This document shows, piece after piece, positions 12,723 to 22,848 of a stretch of DNA of 64,000 nt. Every line of letters begins with the position of its first letter. The stretch's first letter is position 1. Position numbers and translations under genes: made by a program. The notes beneath the pieces are model-generated. The model searched no databases. It had not been told where the DNA came from and saw only the letters and a list, made by a program, of their open reading frames with translations. This DNA comes from Acytostelium subglobosum LB1 (lineage: Eukaryota > Evosea > Eumycetozoa > Acytosteliales > Acytosteliaceae). The stretch covers positions 188,126 to 252,125 of the forward strand of contig NW_012236516.1 in the NCBI RefSeq assembly GCF_000787575.1, in the 5' to 3' direction.

Positions 12723-14675
12723 ATGAAGGCTTGCCAACATGTTGGCTGTGTGGTGCAGGACATGGAGGCTGACCATTGTTCAACTGTTCATAGTTGTGAT
12801 TCAAAGCCTTTCACCTGTCCAAACTTCGTATTGGAATGCTTGCACAGTGATACGGGTTGCCATCATAACTGGAAATCGTTGACCGATATGATCCGCCATT
12901 GCAAGAACGAACATGGATGCACTTCTACATATGCAACCTGTCCTAATGAACGCAACTACCGTCGCTACGCATTTGAGGCAGCTATACAAGATGAGGCCTC
13001 CAACAAGATGCTGTTGGCGGATGGATTCTTCAAATGCCTACACACAACATGCATAAGATGGTTTATCAATGAGAAGTCAATGTTGGAGCACTGTGTCAGA
13101 CAGGCAGACAAGCATCAATGTCTCGACAAGGGTAACTGCGAGGGTTGTTATCATATACAGAATGGTGGATCTAGGACAAAGAGGGTCAAGTCCTTCAAAG
13201 ACCAATCGACCGATGAGCAATCAGAACCTATGGCAACATCAATGGACACCATTTCAATCAGTGCTGACAGTGACAAAGCCCAACACCATCAAGATCATGT
13301 GGCGGACAATCAAAACACCAGTCTGGGTGTTCACGTCTCCCAACCCAGCAGTCCCGGCGATCATGGACACAAAAAGACCAAGCTCATATGTGGACACACT
13401 GGATGCGGCAAGCCATTTTTAAAAGGTTGCAGAATGCTCAACCACTGCTCCAAGGAGCATGGTTGTTCTGGCACATTCGCTAGTTGCCCGAACATACCTG
13501 GAAACAAGGTCAAGTTTAGTGCATCCCACGACGACACTGCATCAATCGAAATGATGTTGGCACGTGGATATGTCAAGTGCGAGAATCTGCCATGCGAAAG
13601 GTGGTTTGTGAAGAAAGTAAACATGGTTTCACATATGCAGGCCAAACATTACTGTGACAACCCCAAGACTTGCCCAGGATGTCCAAAGTGTGATGCCTCG
13701 CCCCCTATCGCCAAGCCAGAGGCAACTCCATCCATCGAATTACCATCCAAACCAACTCAACCCAAACCAGAGGTTCCCAAGACAACAACCAAGCCAATTA
13801 TCATACCAGACGCTAGACAGACAAGCTCGGTTCCAAAGTCAGAGGAGTCGGTGCCAAAGACAGAGAAGTCCGCGCCAAAGACAGAGAAGTCAGTGCCAAA
13901 GACAGAGCTGCCCCAACCAGCCAAGCCTCTCAAAGTGTCACCAAAAGAGGTACCCCTGGCGCAGGAGAAGAGTGGAATGAAGTCCTGTCTACATGATGGC
14001 TGCTCTATGTCATTCAAATCATTCACGAACGTTCAATCACACTGTTACTATGGGCATAGATGCTCAGGCAGATTTTGTGACTGTCCAAACAGTCGCGCCT
14101 ACAGGGTATCCAAGTTCACTGCCACACCCGACGACACCGAGTCGATCAAGTTGTTTCTGGAGGCAGGATTAGTCAAGTGTCTACACACTAGTTGCAACCT
14201 CTTCCTCAGCAAACAGATGTTGCCAGGACATGTAGCTAGGATGTTTACTCACGACTGCATAGATCATATCACTTGCCCAGGCTGTAGTCCATCTCTGAAT
14301 GCCTCATCTCGAACAGCCAGGAAGAGGACAGCGACAAAGAGTACAACGACACCACCAGATCCAGTCCTCCCAGAGGAGGAAGAAGAGGTGGCTCCTGCAT
14401 CACCAATTCTCAAGCGCAAACACTCTCTCATTAGTGACGAGGAAGATCACTCTGATGACGACAGTGATGAGAGCACCGATATCGAGGAAGAAGAAGATGA
14501 CAACATTTTGGATACCAACACAATCAAGTGTCCACACACCAACTGTAGCGAGAGAGGCCAGCGTAATGTCATCCTCCTCCACTTGACACTGAACCACAAC
14601 TGCCGCAAGTCCAACCAATGCGATGGATGTAGAGTCGCCAAGGAGAACAATGGACGTTCTCCATCCAGACCTTAG
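12723..14675 (+). CDS. Unknown protein with four repeated Cys/His (putative zinc) modules
   Basis: An intronless 650-residue protein that I do not recognise as a known family. It consists of three full modules of about 100 residues and a shorter fourth one. Each full module reads: C-x-H-x2-GC, then HC-x4-H-x-C, a F-x2-CPN motif, an acidic stretch with D-(D/E)-x-S-(I/N), G-(x)2-KC-x3-C-x-(R/L)-(W/L)F, H-x4-H-x-C and finally CPGC or CEGC. Modules lie at about residues 1-145, 218-325 and 415-535; the partial one is at 600-640. Linkers are Pro/Lys/Thr-rich with a tandem VPKTEKSAPKTEKS repeat, followed by an acidic Ser/Asp/Glu stretch. The spacing of Cys and His suggests several zinc ions per module and a nucleic-acid or protein-binding role; that is inference. 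ATG 12723 follows an AACAAACATC leader. Confidence 0.8.
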   Translation: MKACQHVGCVVQDMEADHCSTVHSCDSKPFTCPNFVLECLHSDTGCHHNWKSLTDMIRHCKNEHGCTSTYATCPNERNYRRYAFEAAIQDEASNKMLLADGFFKCLHTTCIRWFINEKSMLEHCVRQADKHQCLDKGNCEGCYHIQNGGSRTKRVKSFKDQSTDEQSEPMATSMDTISISADSDKAQHHQDHVADNQNTSLGVHVSQPSSPGDHGHKKTKLICGHTGCGKPFLKGCRMLNHCSKEHGCSGTFASCPNIPGNKVKFSASHDDTASIEMMLARGYVKCENLPCERWFVKKVNMVSHMQAKHYCDNPKTCPGCPKCDASPPIAKPEATPSIELPSKPTQPKPEVPKTTTKPIIIPDARQTSSVPKSEESVPKTEKSAPKTEKSVPKTELPQPAKPLKVSPKEVPLAQEKSGMKSCLHDGCSMSFKSFTNVQSHCYYGHRCSGRFCDCPNSRAYRVSKFTATPDDTESIKLFLEAGLVKCLHTSCNLFLSKQMLPGHVARMFTHDCIDHITCPGCSPSLNASSRTARKRTATKSTTTPPDPVLPEEEEEVAPASPILKRKHSLISDEEDHSDDDSDESTDIEEEEDDNILDTNTIKCPHTNCSERGQRNVILLHLTLNHNCRKSNQCDGCRVAKENNGRSPSRP

Positions 14676-14933
14676 ACTGGACAACTCTTCTCCTTCCCTT
14701 CACAGTCAGATTGTTCTGACCCAATGTACATGACATGGTCATATTGCCACTCAATCAATATATAAAGTATCACAAAGTGCAAGCACCTTGAAGGTAATTG
14801 GCACTGCAACCAACCATGATGGAGGTGTTGTTCGTACGATGTCCCAGTCAGTTTATTATATCAACCAACATGTTCCAGGGAGGACAGATGATATCCTCGT
14901 GGTGGGTATTGTGAAGTGATTACAAGGTAGTCC

Positions 14934-17900
14934 CTAGCGACGTAGGAATGGTTGTGTCTTCTTATTATCTTTCTTCAAAGAAGGAGACAAGGGTACATCT
15001 CCTTTGCCATTGGATGAAGGTGGAGGTTGTTGTGATTTGAGGAAGTCCTATTATATGAATAAAGGTTAGTATTAGAATGATTGAAGGGAGATAATATCCA
15101 CCAACGACATACCAATACAATGTTGACCTCTGAGTAGGACAATCCGTTTGACTGTGAAATGTCAATGAGGAAGTTCTTAATGTCATCCGCTGGAACTGAG
15201 AAGTGGATCATATTGACACCAAAGAAGCTGAGTAGGTTGGACACAATCTCTTTGTCCACCGTCTCCACGTTGTCATATCTCTTTCTGTGTCTCTTGGCCA
15301 ATTGTTCCCAAAAGTATGTCTCCCAGAACTTGATGCTCCTCCACACTGGTGAGCTCCTGATGAAGTCTTTGATAAACTCTTGTTGATCAGACTCTGTGAT
15401 GCGATAAAGCGAGCTAGATGCATGAAGTATTACTCTGTTTGTATAAAGTTAGTATGTTGATCATTCAGTTGGGAGATAAGGTACACATACTTGGCGGTGA
15501 TGATATCGTGCTCCTTGCTGATATCCATCTCTTGTAGAGTGGCATTGATTAGGAATAGGAGCACCTCGAAGGAGTCTTGGGACAGCACAATGTTGGGAAC
15601 TTGTTTCAGGGTCATGTGGAGGATCTGTGAGAACCTTCTTCGTCCAGCCTCAGTCTTTAACAGTAAGTTGAGTGAATCCACCTGATGGTCTTCGATTGGA
15701 CGTGAGAAAAGGATGCTCTGTACACACTTGTATGTATCCTCCACCAATCTGTTGTCCAAGACATCTGTTGTAATTGAGTTGAATCGCTTTTTGCCAAGAA
15801 TCACCATGTTTTGTTTGCGTGGACGTGCCTGCATCGAATGCATCTTATCCTCTAGCAGCTTGATGGTTGACTCTCGCACCTTGGACCGTGCTAGCTCATC
15901 AGCCAGACTCTTCTGTAGACACTGGACCAGCTTCTCAAGTCTCTCCACCTCTTTGTCGGTCGTCTCTGCAGGCCTGATCTGCGGCCACATTGTCACTGCC
16001 ACCTTGGACACAGGCATGGCGGGAGGTCGTTGGACACGCTCGAGATATCCACCATTTCCATTGGTTGGCTGCTGGTACTTATGCTCTAGCTCCTGTCGCT
16101 GCTCCTTCAGCTTCTGTTCGCTCTGCTTCCTCTCCTCGGTCAGGGCAAGGTTCAGCTTGTCAAGAGTCTCCTCCTGTTGATTCATAGAGTTTATCATGGA
16201 CTGAACGCTCTCTGATAGCTCATTCTTCTCCTTCACCACGCTGCTGTATTGGTTGTTGAGTTCGGCTAAGTCGCGCTGTTGCTGTGCATGTTGTCTCTGG
16301 ATGAGTTGGAGCTGACTGTCTTTGGACTGGATCTGTTCGGACAGATTGTGGTGCTCAGACTCTTGTTCCTTGGCTTGCTGCAAGAACTGGGCGATCCTCT
16401 TCTCCTGCTGGTCAATGGTGGTTTGTAGGTTGTCCTCCACATCCTGAGACTGCTTCATCTGTGCCAAAGTATGCTGACTCTTTTGTTCGAGTTGCTGAAG
16501 TAGTTGCTCAATCTGAACTGCTTGTTGCTCATTCTCTTGACGTTGTTGTTGAATGTGATGACTTTGCTGAGAGGCCAGTTGCTGCTGCTCCTCGATCTGC
16601 TCCTCCTTCTCGCGCAATTGATGACGTTGCTGCTCGATGATCTGTCTTTGCTCGGTATGTTCGGCTGCATGGGTGTCAAGCTGTTGAGTATGAGTTTGTT
16701 GCTGTTGCTCCTGCTTCTCTACTGCTCGTGTATACTGTGCTTGCTGTTGTTTGAGTTGTTGTGTTTGTGTGTCTACAAGTTCATCTTGTTGATTGATGCG
16801 CTGAAGCTGTTCCTGGACAAGTTGCTCGAGACTCTGAATTCGTAGGGCCTGGCTCTCCAAACTCTGTTGGTGTTGCTTGGCAACTTGATCCTTCTCCTTG
16901 ATTATCATGTCCTGATCACTGATTCGTTGCTCCTGTTCCTGGATGCGCTGGTCCTGCACTTGGATCTGCTGGACTTGCTCTTGGGCGCGATTGTCGTGAT
17001 CTTTGATGCGTTGATCTTGTGTCTTTATCTGATGGTCTTGCTCCAGGATGCGACGCTCTTTCTCCTGGATACGATGGTCTTGTTGCTGGATACGCTGGTC
17101 CTTGTCATGTATGAGTTGTTCTTGATGCTTGATGAGCTTGTCTTGATCGCGGACCTGCTCCAAGTGCTCCAGAATGGTTTGTGATTGTCCCTGATCCAGT
17201 TGTTTGAGTTGTTGTATCAGAGTATCCTGCTCCTTCACCTTGGCTTCCTGTTGTCTTTGTAGGTCAACGAGCTGTTGAATCTCCTGATCCTTTTGAATCA
17301 CCAACTCATTCTTCAGATTGAGCTGCTCGTCTCTCTGTTCAGTCTGCTCAGTCAGATGCTTGATGGACTTATCCTGCTCCTGCAGACGACTCTCTTGTTG
17401 TTTACATTGCACCTCCATCACCTTGATCCTTTCGTCTGCCACCTTGACCTGCTCATCTCGTTGCTCAATACACCTTGCCTGTTCCTGGATACGCTTGTCC
17501 TGCACTTGGATTCTCTTGTCTTTCTCTTGGACTTGAAGTTGGTGATCATGGATGTCGGTGGTCTGCTGCTGGGACACCTGCTCGAGTTGTTGTATCTGCA
17601 CTGTTTGTTGTTGTAGCTGCTCTTGCTGCTGTAGCGCCTGCGTCTCGTATTGTTGCACTTGCTCCTGTAGCTTCACCTCCTCGGTACTGTATGTCTGTAC
17701 CCTCTGCTCAAGACTCTGCAGTTGTTGTGTGAGCTGTCTGTACTGAAGCTGATGTTGTTCGACCTTTTGCTCGAGCTGCTCTATCGACTGCTTGCCAGAG
17801 TCGATGGTCTTCTCCATTGGAATGATGTACAGTGCACGTTGGACCTCCAGCTCCTTCTGCGCCTCGACCACTCTCTGCGCCTCACGGTCGCGCTGATCCT

Positions 17901-20176
17901 CCAAGTGCTTGCGCTCTTGTGCCGCGGCGCGCAATGCCACGTCCTTTTGGCCAACTTGTTTCCTCAGAGTGGATATCTCCTTCTGTGTGTCAATGTCCTT
18001 GTTCGTGCTGGACTCCTTGAGTGCGGCCAATTCATTTCCAATCTCCTGGCACTTGTCTTCCAGTTGTCTCTTCGTCTCTTGCACACGGTCCAACTCCTTT
18101 GCTCTCTGGTCGCACACTTGTCTCGCCTGTTGAAGCTCCTCCTGTGTCTTGACCACCTCTGTCAAAGCCTCGTCGCACTCTTTAGCCTTTGCCTCCAGTC
18201 TGCCATGTAGCTCGGTGGACCCCTGCACGTCGAGATCATGCTGCCTCGACATGTCGCCCAATCGTTCTTGAAATGCCTGGCGGGCTTGCTGGGCCTCTGC
18301 ACTGTGTTGCTCCAACTCCAACTCGACACATCGCAATCGTTTGGCTGTTTCGTCTCGCTCTGTTGCCAACTCGTGTTGAACATCAAGAGCCTTCTGTGTC
18401 GCCACTGCATGTGTCTCCTGTATCTCCTTCATCAATAGTTTCTCCTGTCTGATCTCAAGCTCGTGCTTGGCCATCAATGTGTTTAGGGAGTCCTGCGCCA
18501 TCTTGGTCTCCAATGTGCTCTTCTCGTCCATCTCCCTCAGTGCTGACTCATGATTCGCGTTCATGTTGGCCAGTTCCAAACGAAGTGTCTGTTCCATCTT
18601 ATCATGTGCTGTCCTCAGCTTGGACACCTCCAATGAATGATTAGTCTCCAGCTCGACTCGTACCTGTTTCAGTTTGTTGACCTCCAAAGATAGTCTGGCC
18701 TTCAGTTCGTCATGCTCTTGAGTGAGTGTGGACACATCGGATGAATGCTTCCTCTCCAACTCTTCATGCTTCGCCCTCATGTTTGAGAGTTCCAATGCAT
18801 GCTGGTCCTCCAACTCGCGCTGAGTGTTCACCAACTTGGCAACCTCTTCTCGTTGTGCATGCTCCAACTCGCTCTGTACTTGCTTCAGCTTGGTCACCTC
18901 TTCTGTGTGTCTGGTCTGCATCTCAATCATCTCCTCAGCATGCCTCTCGCTCGAGTCTCTTTGTTGTGCCTCCATTTGATGTTTCAGTTGGTCGAGGTAC
19001 TGCTTTATCTCATTCTCCTTCTGTACGTGTGCATTATGTTGTTGCTCCAATGCTCGTGAAGAGTCCAGCTCCATCTCTGTCGCCAGCTTCTTATGTGAGT
19101 CAAACAGTCGTTGTAGCTCAGATGCTCGCTCCGCCTCTGTCACTCGCTGCTCTTCCAACGCCCTGTGCATGGAGGCAGCCCTCTTTGCCTCCAGCTCCAA
19201 CTGCTTGACCAACTCGCGTTCCTCATCAAGCTGGTGTTGGAACTGTAGTGCCACCTGAGCTTCACTGTTTCTCTGGGTCTCCAGCNTTCTGCAACTCCAA
19301 AGACTTCTGTGCTTCCAGTGAGACAAGCTGTCGCTGCTTCTGCTCCAGTTGTAGTTGTTGGCCCTCGACCAGCTCATACCACTCTTTCTCCTTCTTCTCA
19401 CTGTACATGCGATCCTGCTCAATGCGCTCGTCGCGTTCTTGTAGAAGAGCCTCCAACTTGTCTGAGCGCGCCGACAGCTCATCGCGCTCTTTGGCCAGCT
19501 TCTCATCGCCTGCATGATCGCACTTGTTGCAGGTCTTCTTGGAGCCGCAGTATATACAGAATATGGAGTCCTTGGGACCTGGCTTGGTCCCGTTCAGGAG
19601 CAGGGGCGGAGCGAACCTATCCTCCTGCGTCTCTGTCGTCTGATCGTGCGCCGGGTTGATCGTTGGCGAAGAGTGTTTGTGTTTGACCTGGCCAAAGATG
19701 GGTCCTTTATAGTGCGGGCAGTTTGGGGCTGATCGCGCCACCGACGTCAGGTTCTGGATGACCTGCGCAATGTCCTTGCGGTGGTAGAGGTCGGTGGCCA
19801 CAAAGAGATCGGATGAGGGCAGGCCCACCGACCAGCAGCCCTTCAGATAGAAACTGATGTTCTCCAGGTGGAACATTGGTATTGGCTTCATATTGATCTT
19901 CTTGATTGTATCGGGAATCAGTGTGTTGATGAGCGTGCAGAGCACGATGCCACTGCGCAGTGACTCGACCAAGTCATTGGGAAACTCCAGCTGCATGCCT
20001 GTCGCCTGTTCAATCCACTGTGCCAACTCGCTCTCATACTCTGGATCGCGTTTTGATTGCATCTTTAGCTCAAGTTCAGCATCCATGCCAAACACACGAA
20101 TGCCATCGCCTCTAATCACAGGCTTCTCAGCCGTTGCATTGATAGGTTCCCAGAATTGAGAGGATGAGTATGACAT
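14934..20176 (-). CDS. Calponin-homology protein with very long coiled coil
   Basis: About 1706 residues once the ambiguous base at 19286 is ignored. The N-terminal calponin-homology domain spans about residues 48-146 (DLVESLRSGIVLCTLINTLIPDTI, FVATDLY), typical of actin-linked proteins. A small CxxC-x5-CxxC knuckle follows at 207-219, then more than 1000 residues of Gln/Glu/Leu heptads with many DQRIQEQ-type repeats. A globular C-terminus (RFSQIL...FEVLLFLINATLQ...SIKFWETYFWEQL) resembles the SBF2/KIAA0513-type domain; that assignment is weak. Exons are 20176-15491, 15434-15113 and 15047-14934. Dropping the N makes the first exon end in the correct phase and restores LELQKLETQRN. Likely a cytoskeletal scaffold. 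It is convergent with the Cys/His module gene, with 258 bases between stops. Confidence 0.85.
19286..19286. other. Ambiguous base that breaks the coiled-coil gene frame
   Basis: The base is written N inside CCAGC-N-TTCTGC. The frame before it and the frame after it on the minus strand are both open and both coiled-coil but are offset by one base. Removing the N joins them into heptad-like sequence, so it is best read as a sequencing or assembly artefact, not a mutation. Confidence 0.85.
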
Positions 20177-21724
20177 TTCTGGGATAGTAGATAGTACTTT
20201 GATTGAATGATTGGAATGAAGTGATTGATTGAATGAATGAATGTCGTTCCAGGTATGAATGATGATGATTTGAGTTAGTGTCTATATCAGGAAGTGATGA
20301 CCATATATGACAAGATAGCCATTTATAGTATAATAACCATATCAAGACATCATTGATGTAGTACTACATACAAACTTATAAAGTGTATGCTTGTCTTTGT
20401 TCGTTCAATCAACCAATCAACTACAATTATTATTGTTCTATTGATCCTTTATCATTTGATAGATAATAATGTATAGTTATAGAATATAGTAGTAGTAATG
20501 TACAAATGCTAAGTGTAAGTATATGAGTAAGAATGATGATCAATGTTATGTTTATCACTCAAGTATTCAAGTCTGATAGGGGGTTAGTCGACTCCCTACC
20601 CCATCATCCAATGCGAACGGCCATCAATGAAAGATGGTTCAAATTATTTGAAAGGATGCACTCAAAATATCTTTAACGGTCTGATCATTCTATCCACCTG
20701 AGGCCTCATAGTTAAAACAAAGTCTTAGTTAATTATTACTATTACTACAATCATTATCTCTATCTCTAGATGCTAGTATAGTTTTAAGAAAGACTAAAAC
20801 AATAAGTTGACCAGGAACGAAGTCGGACTGGTGTGATCAGAAGATACAACAGGTGTTGTGCTTTGATCATCTGATCGGGTGAATATGATATACCAAAACA
20901 GATGATGAGGTTGTTGTCCTCGATCCAGGACATATTATATTTCTATAAACAACCTTTAGGTTACAAATCAGGAAGTCGGTAACAGGTTGTGAATGTCACA
21001 ATCTGGGTATAAATGATCATAGATGGGTAGGTATACCAAACTACTTCATTAATACAAGGGTACGACCTTATTATCATCAAAACCATCACCCTCACCATCA
21101 TCATCATTATTAATAACTACAAACTATATTACTATTAGGTGAGTAGTGATGGTTTCGTGTCACGCAAATAACATCTCACCACTAACTTCCTTCCTTCAAG
21201 ATCTTCGAATGGAATAGCCGTTAGATCTGTTAACAAAGTCCATTGTAAACAAAACAGGGTACCAACCATGGTACTTGGACCCGTCTAGCGCATATTCGAG
21301 ATCTAAAAATGGGGCCCACACTTTGACACTACTTGATCACAATCAAACAACCCCCCACTTTGCAAACATCCCACCATTGATCAAAACACACAACATTAAT
21401 TTGTGTGTGGGGACGGTCCTGATGGACTTGACTCAAGGTTTGTCCGAGACGTACCCTCAAAGGTAGGTTGATAGGTGTATTGATGTCCAAGTACCAATAT
21501 GTTTCTATTAATGGGCCATAGTAGTTTTTACTAACTTGCTTACGGCAAAGTGATTAAACACTCTAGACACTAACACACGCATCACGCCAGGCCAGGCCTA
21601 CCAACAGGCTCTAATGATTGAGATTGATTCTCTATAAATCCCGTCAAGACAAGTCCTAAATCATTACAATTCAAACCTTTGTATTACTACAACAACTACT
21701 ACTACTACAACAACATCTTACAAA
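20177..21724. promoter_or_regulatory. Divergent intergenic region with hairpin cluster
   Basis: This 1.5 kb stretch separates the coiled-coil gene from the secreted deaminase gene. It holds AT-rich promoter sequence on both sides and several inverted repeats in the middle. They are TAGGG/CCCTA around 20577-20602, GTTTTA/TAAAAC near 20781-20801, ACAACA-GG-TGTTGT at 20846-20859, and GATCAGA/TCTGATC (20835-20841 with 20870-20876) enclosing the previous one. No protein gene is supported; a 63-codon frame at 21275-21466 lacks coding character. Confidence 0.45.
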
Positions 21725-22758
21725 ATGATTAAGACTATCATCTTCACCATCATGTTGGTGTCCGTTGCCTTGGCTTGCCAAGACGCCTACGACCCAGCCA
21801 CCGTCACCATGGGACAATGCCAAACCCAAGACACCGCTAACTACAGAAACGTCAACGATGTAAGTTACCTAATACAGTCCATTATCATCGAACATAACTC
21901 AAACTAACTTCTCCTTCACTCTAGCTCCCAATCTTGTCGCCATCAGACTTGTCCGCCGAGGAACTTGCTATTCATGAGGCCAACATGGACTACATCATCG
22001 ACATTGCCCGTGTTAACAACAAGAAGTTCGTTGCTTCGATCTACTTTCCCAACAACACCCTTGCCTGCATTGGTATCAACACTGGCAAGCCAAACATGAT
22101 TGCTCACGGAGAGACCGTCGCCATCAACAACTGCACTGCCCTCCACGGAATCCGCTCATACACCAACTTCACCCTGTACACCACTGGTGAGCCATGCGCC
22201 ATGTGTGCCGCTTCCATCCTCTGGTCCGACTTCAAGACCGTCGTCTGGGGTACCTTCAACGCCGACCTCTACTGCAAGATCTGCATGTCCAACTTGCCAA
22301 TCGACTCCAACTACATCTTCAGCCGCTACTTTGGTCTCCGCCCAACCCCACCCCGCATCATCGGTGGTGTTCGTCGTGCTGCCGCCGATGCCTGGTTCGG
22401 AACCTACTGCAACCGTCCAACCTCGATCTACTACATCCCACCACAGTGCGCCTGCCAGTCACCAGACCGTCTGCAGCCAATCAACATCACCCAGACTGCC
22501 ACCAACTCATGGTTCGACGGCGTCAACCAGTACACCCAGTTCAGCGCCAACCTCATCAACTATGGCACCGACAACATCCAGCAGCCATCGTTCATTACCT
22601 CTGAGCCATTCAACCCAACCACCATCTGGGGTCTTGTCCGCTCCAACTCCACCTGGGTCATGGCCTGGAACCCAATCCTCTACCCCAACCAGCCATTCAA
22701 CTTTGGTTACATCACCGTTGGTACCGAGCCAGCCAAGTTCATTGCCCAGAAGCCATAA
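21725..22758 (+). CDS. Secreted cytosine/nucleoside deaminase-like protein
   Basis: 322 residues from exons 21725-21859 and 21925-22758. Residues 1-17 form a clear signal peptide ending LVSVALA. The body has the zinc-deaminase signature: H106-G-E108 and P-C136-A-M-C139. The HGE form, followed about 27 residues later by LYTTGEPCAMC, is closest to the yeast cytosine deaminase Fcy1 style and to guanine/tRNA deaminases in general. Expected role: hydrolytic deamination of a free base or nucleoside outside the cell or in an endolysosomal compartment (inference). Several N-x-S/T sites fit a secreted glycoprotein. The C-terminal 150 residues extend beyond the core deaminase fold and hold more Cys. 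Codon use is strongly biased to C-ending codons, which suggests high expression. It is convergent with xpc, 90 bases away. Confidence 0.85.
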
Positions 22759-22848
22759 GTTTAGCGCGCGCTTACTTTTGCTTTGATTGATTAGTTTAAT
22801 ACAACTCTTTCGTCTATGGCATACTCCTTTGTCCTTGTATCGCATCAA

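Noticed and set aside
16504-17616. Leu-rich plus-strand frames opposite the coiled-coil gene
   Set aside because: They are antisense shadows of CAG/GAG-rich heptad codons.
21275-21466. 63-codon frame upstream of the deaminase gene
   Set aside because: Composition is unlike coding sequence here, with no splice partner and no similarity seen.
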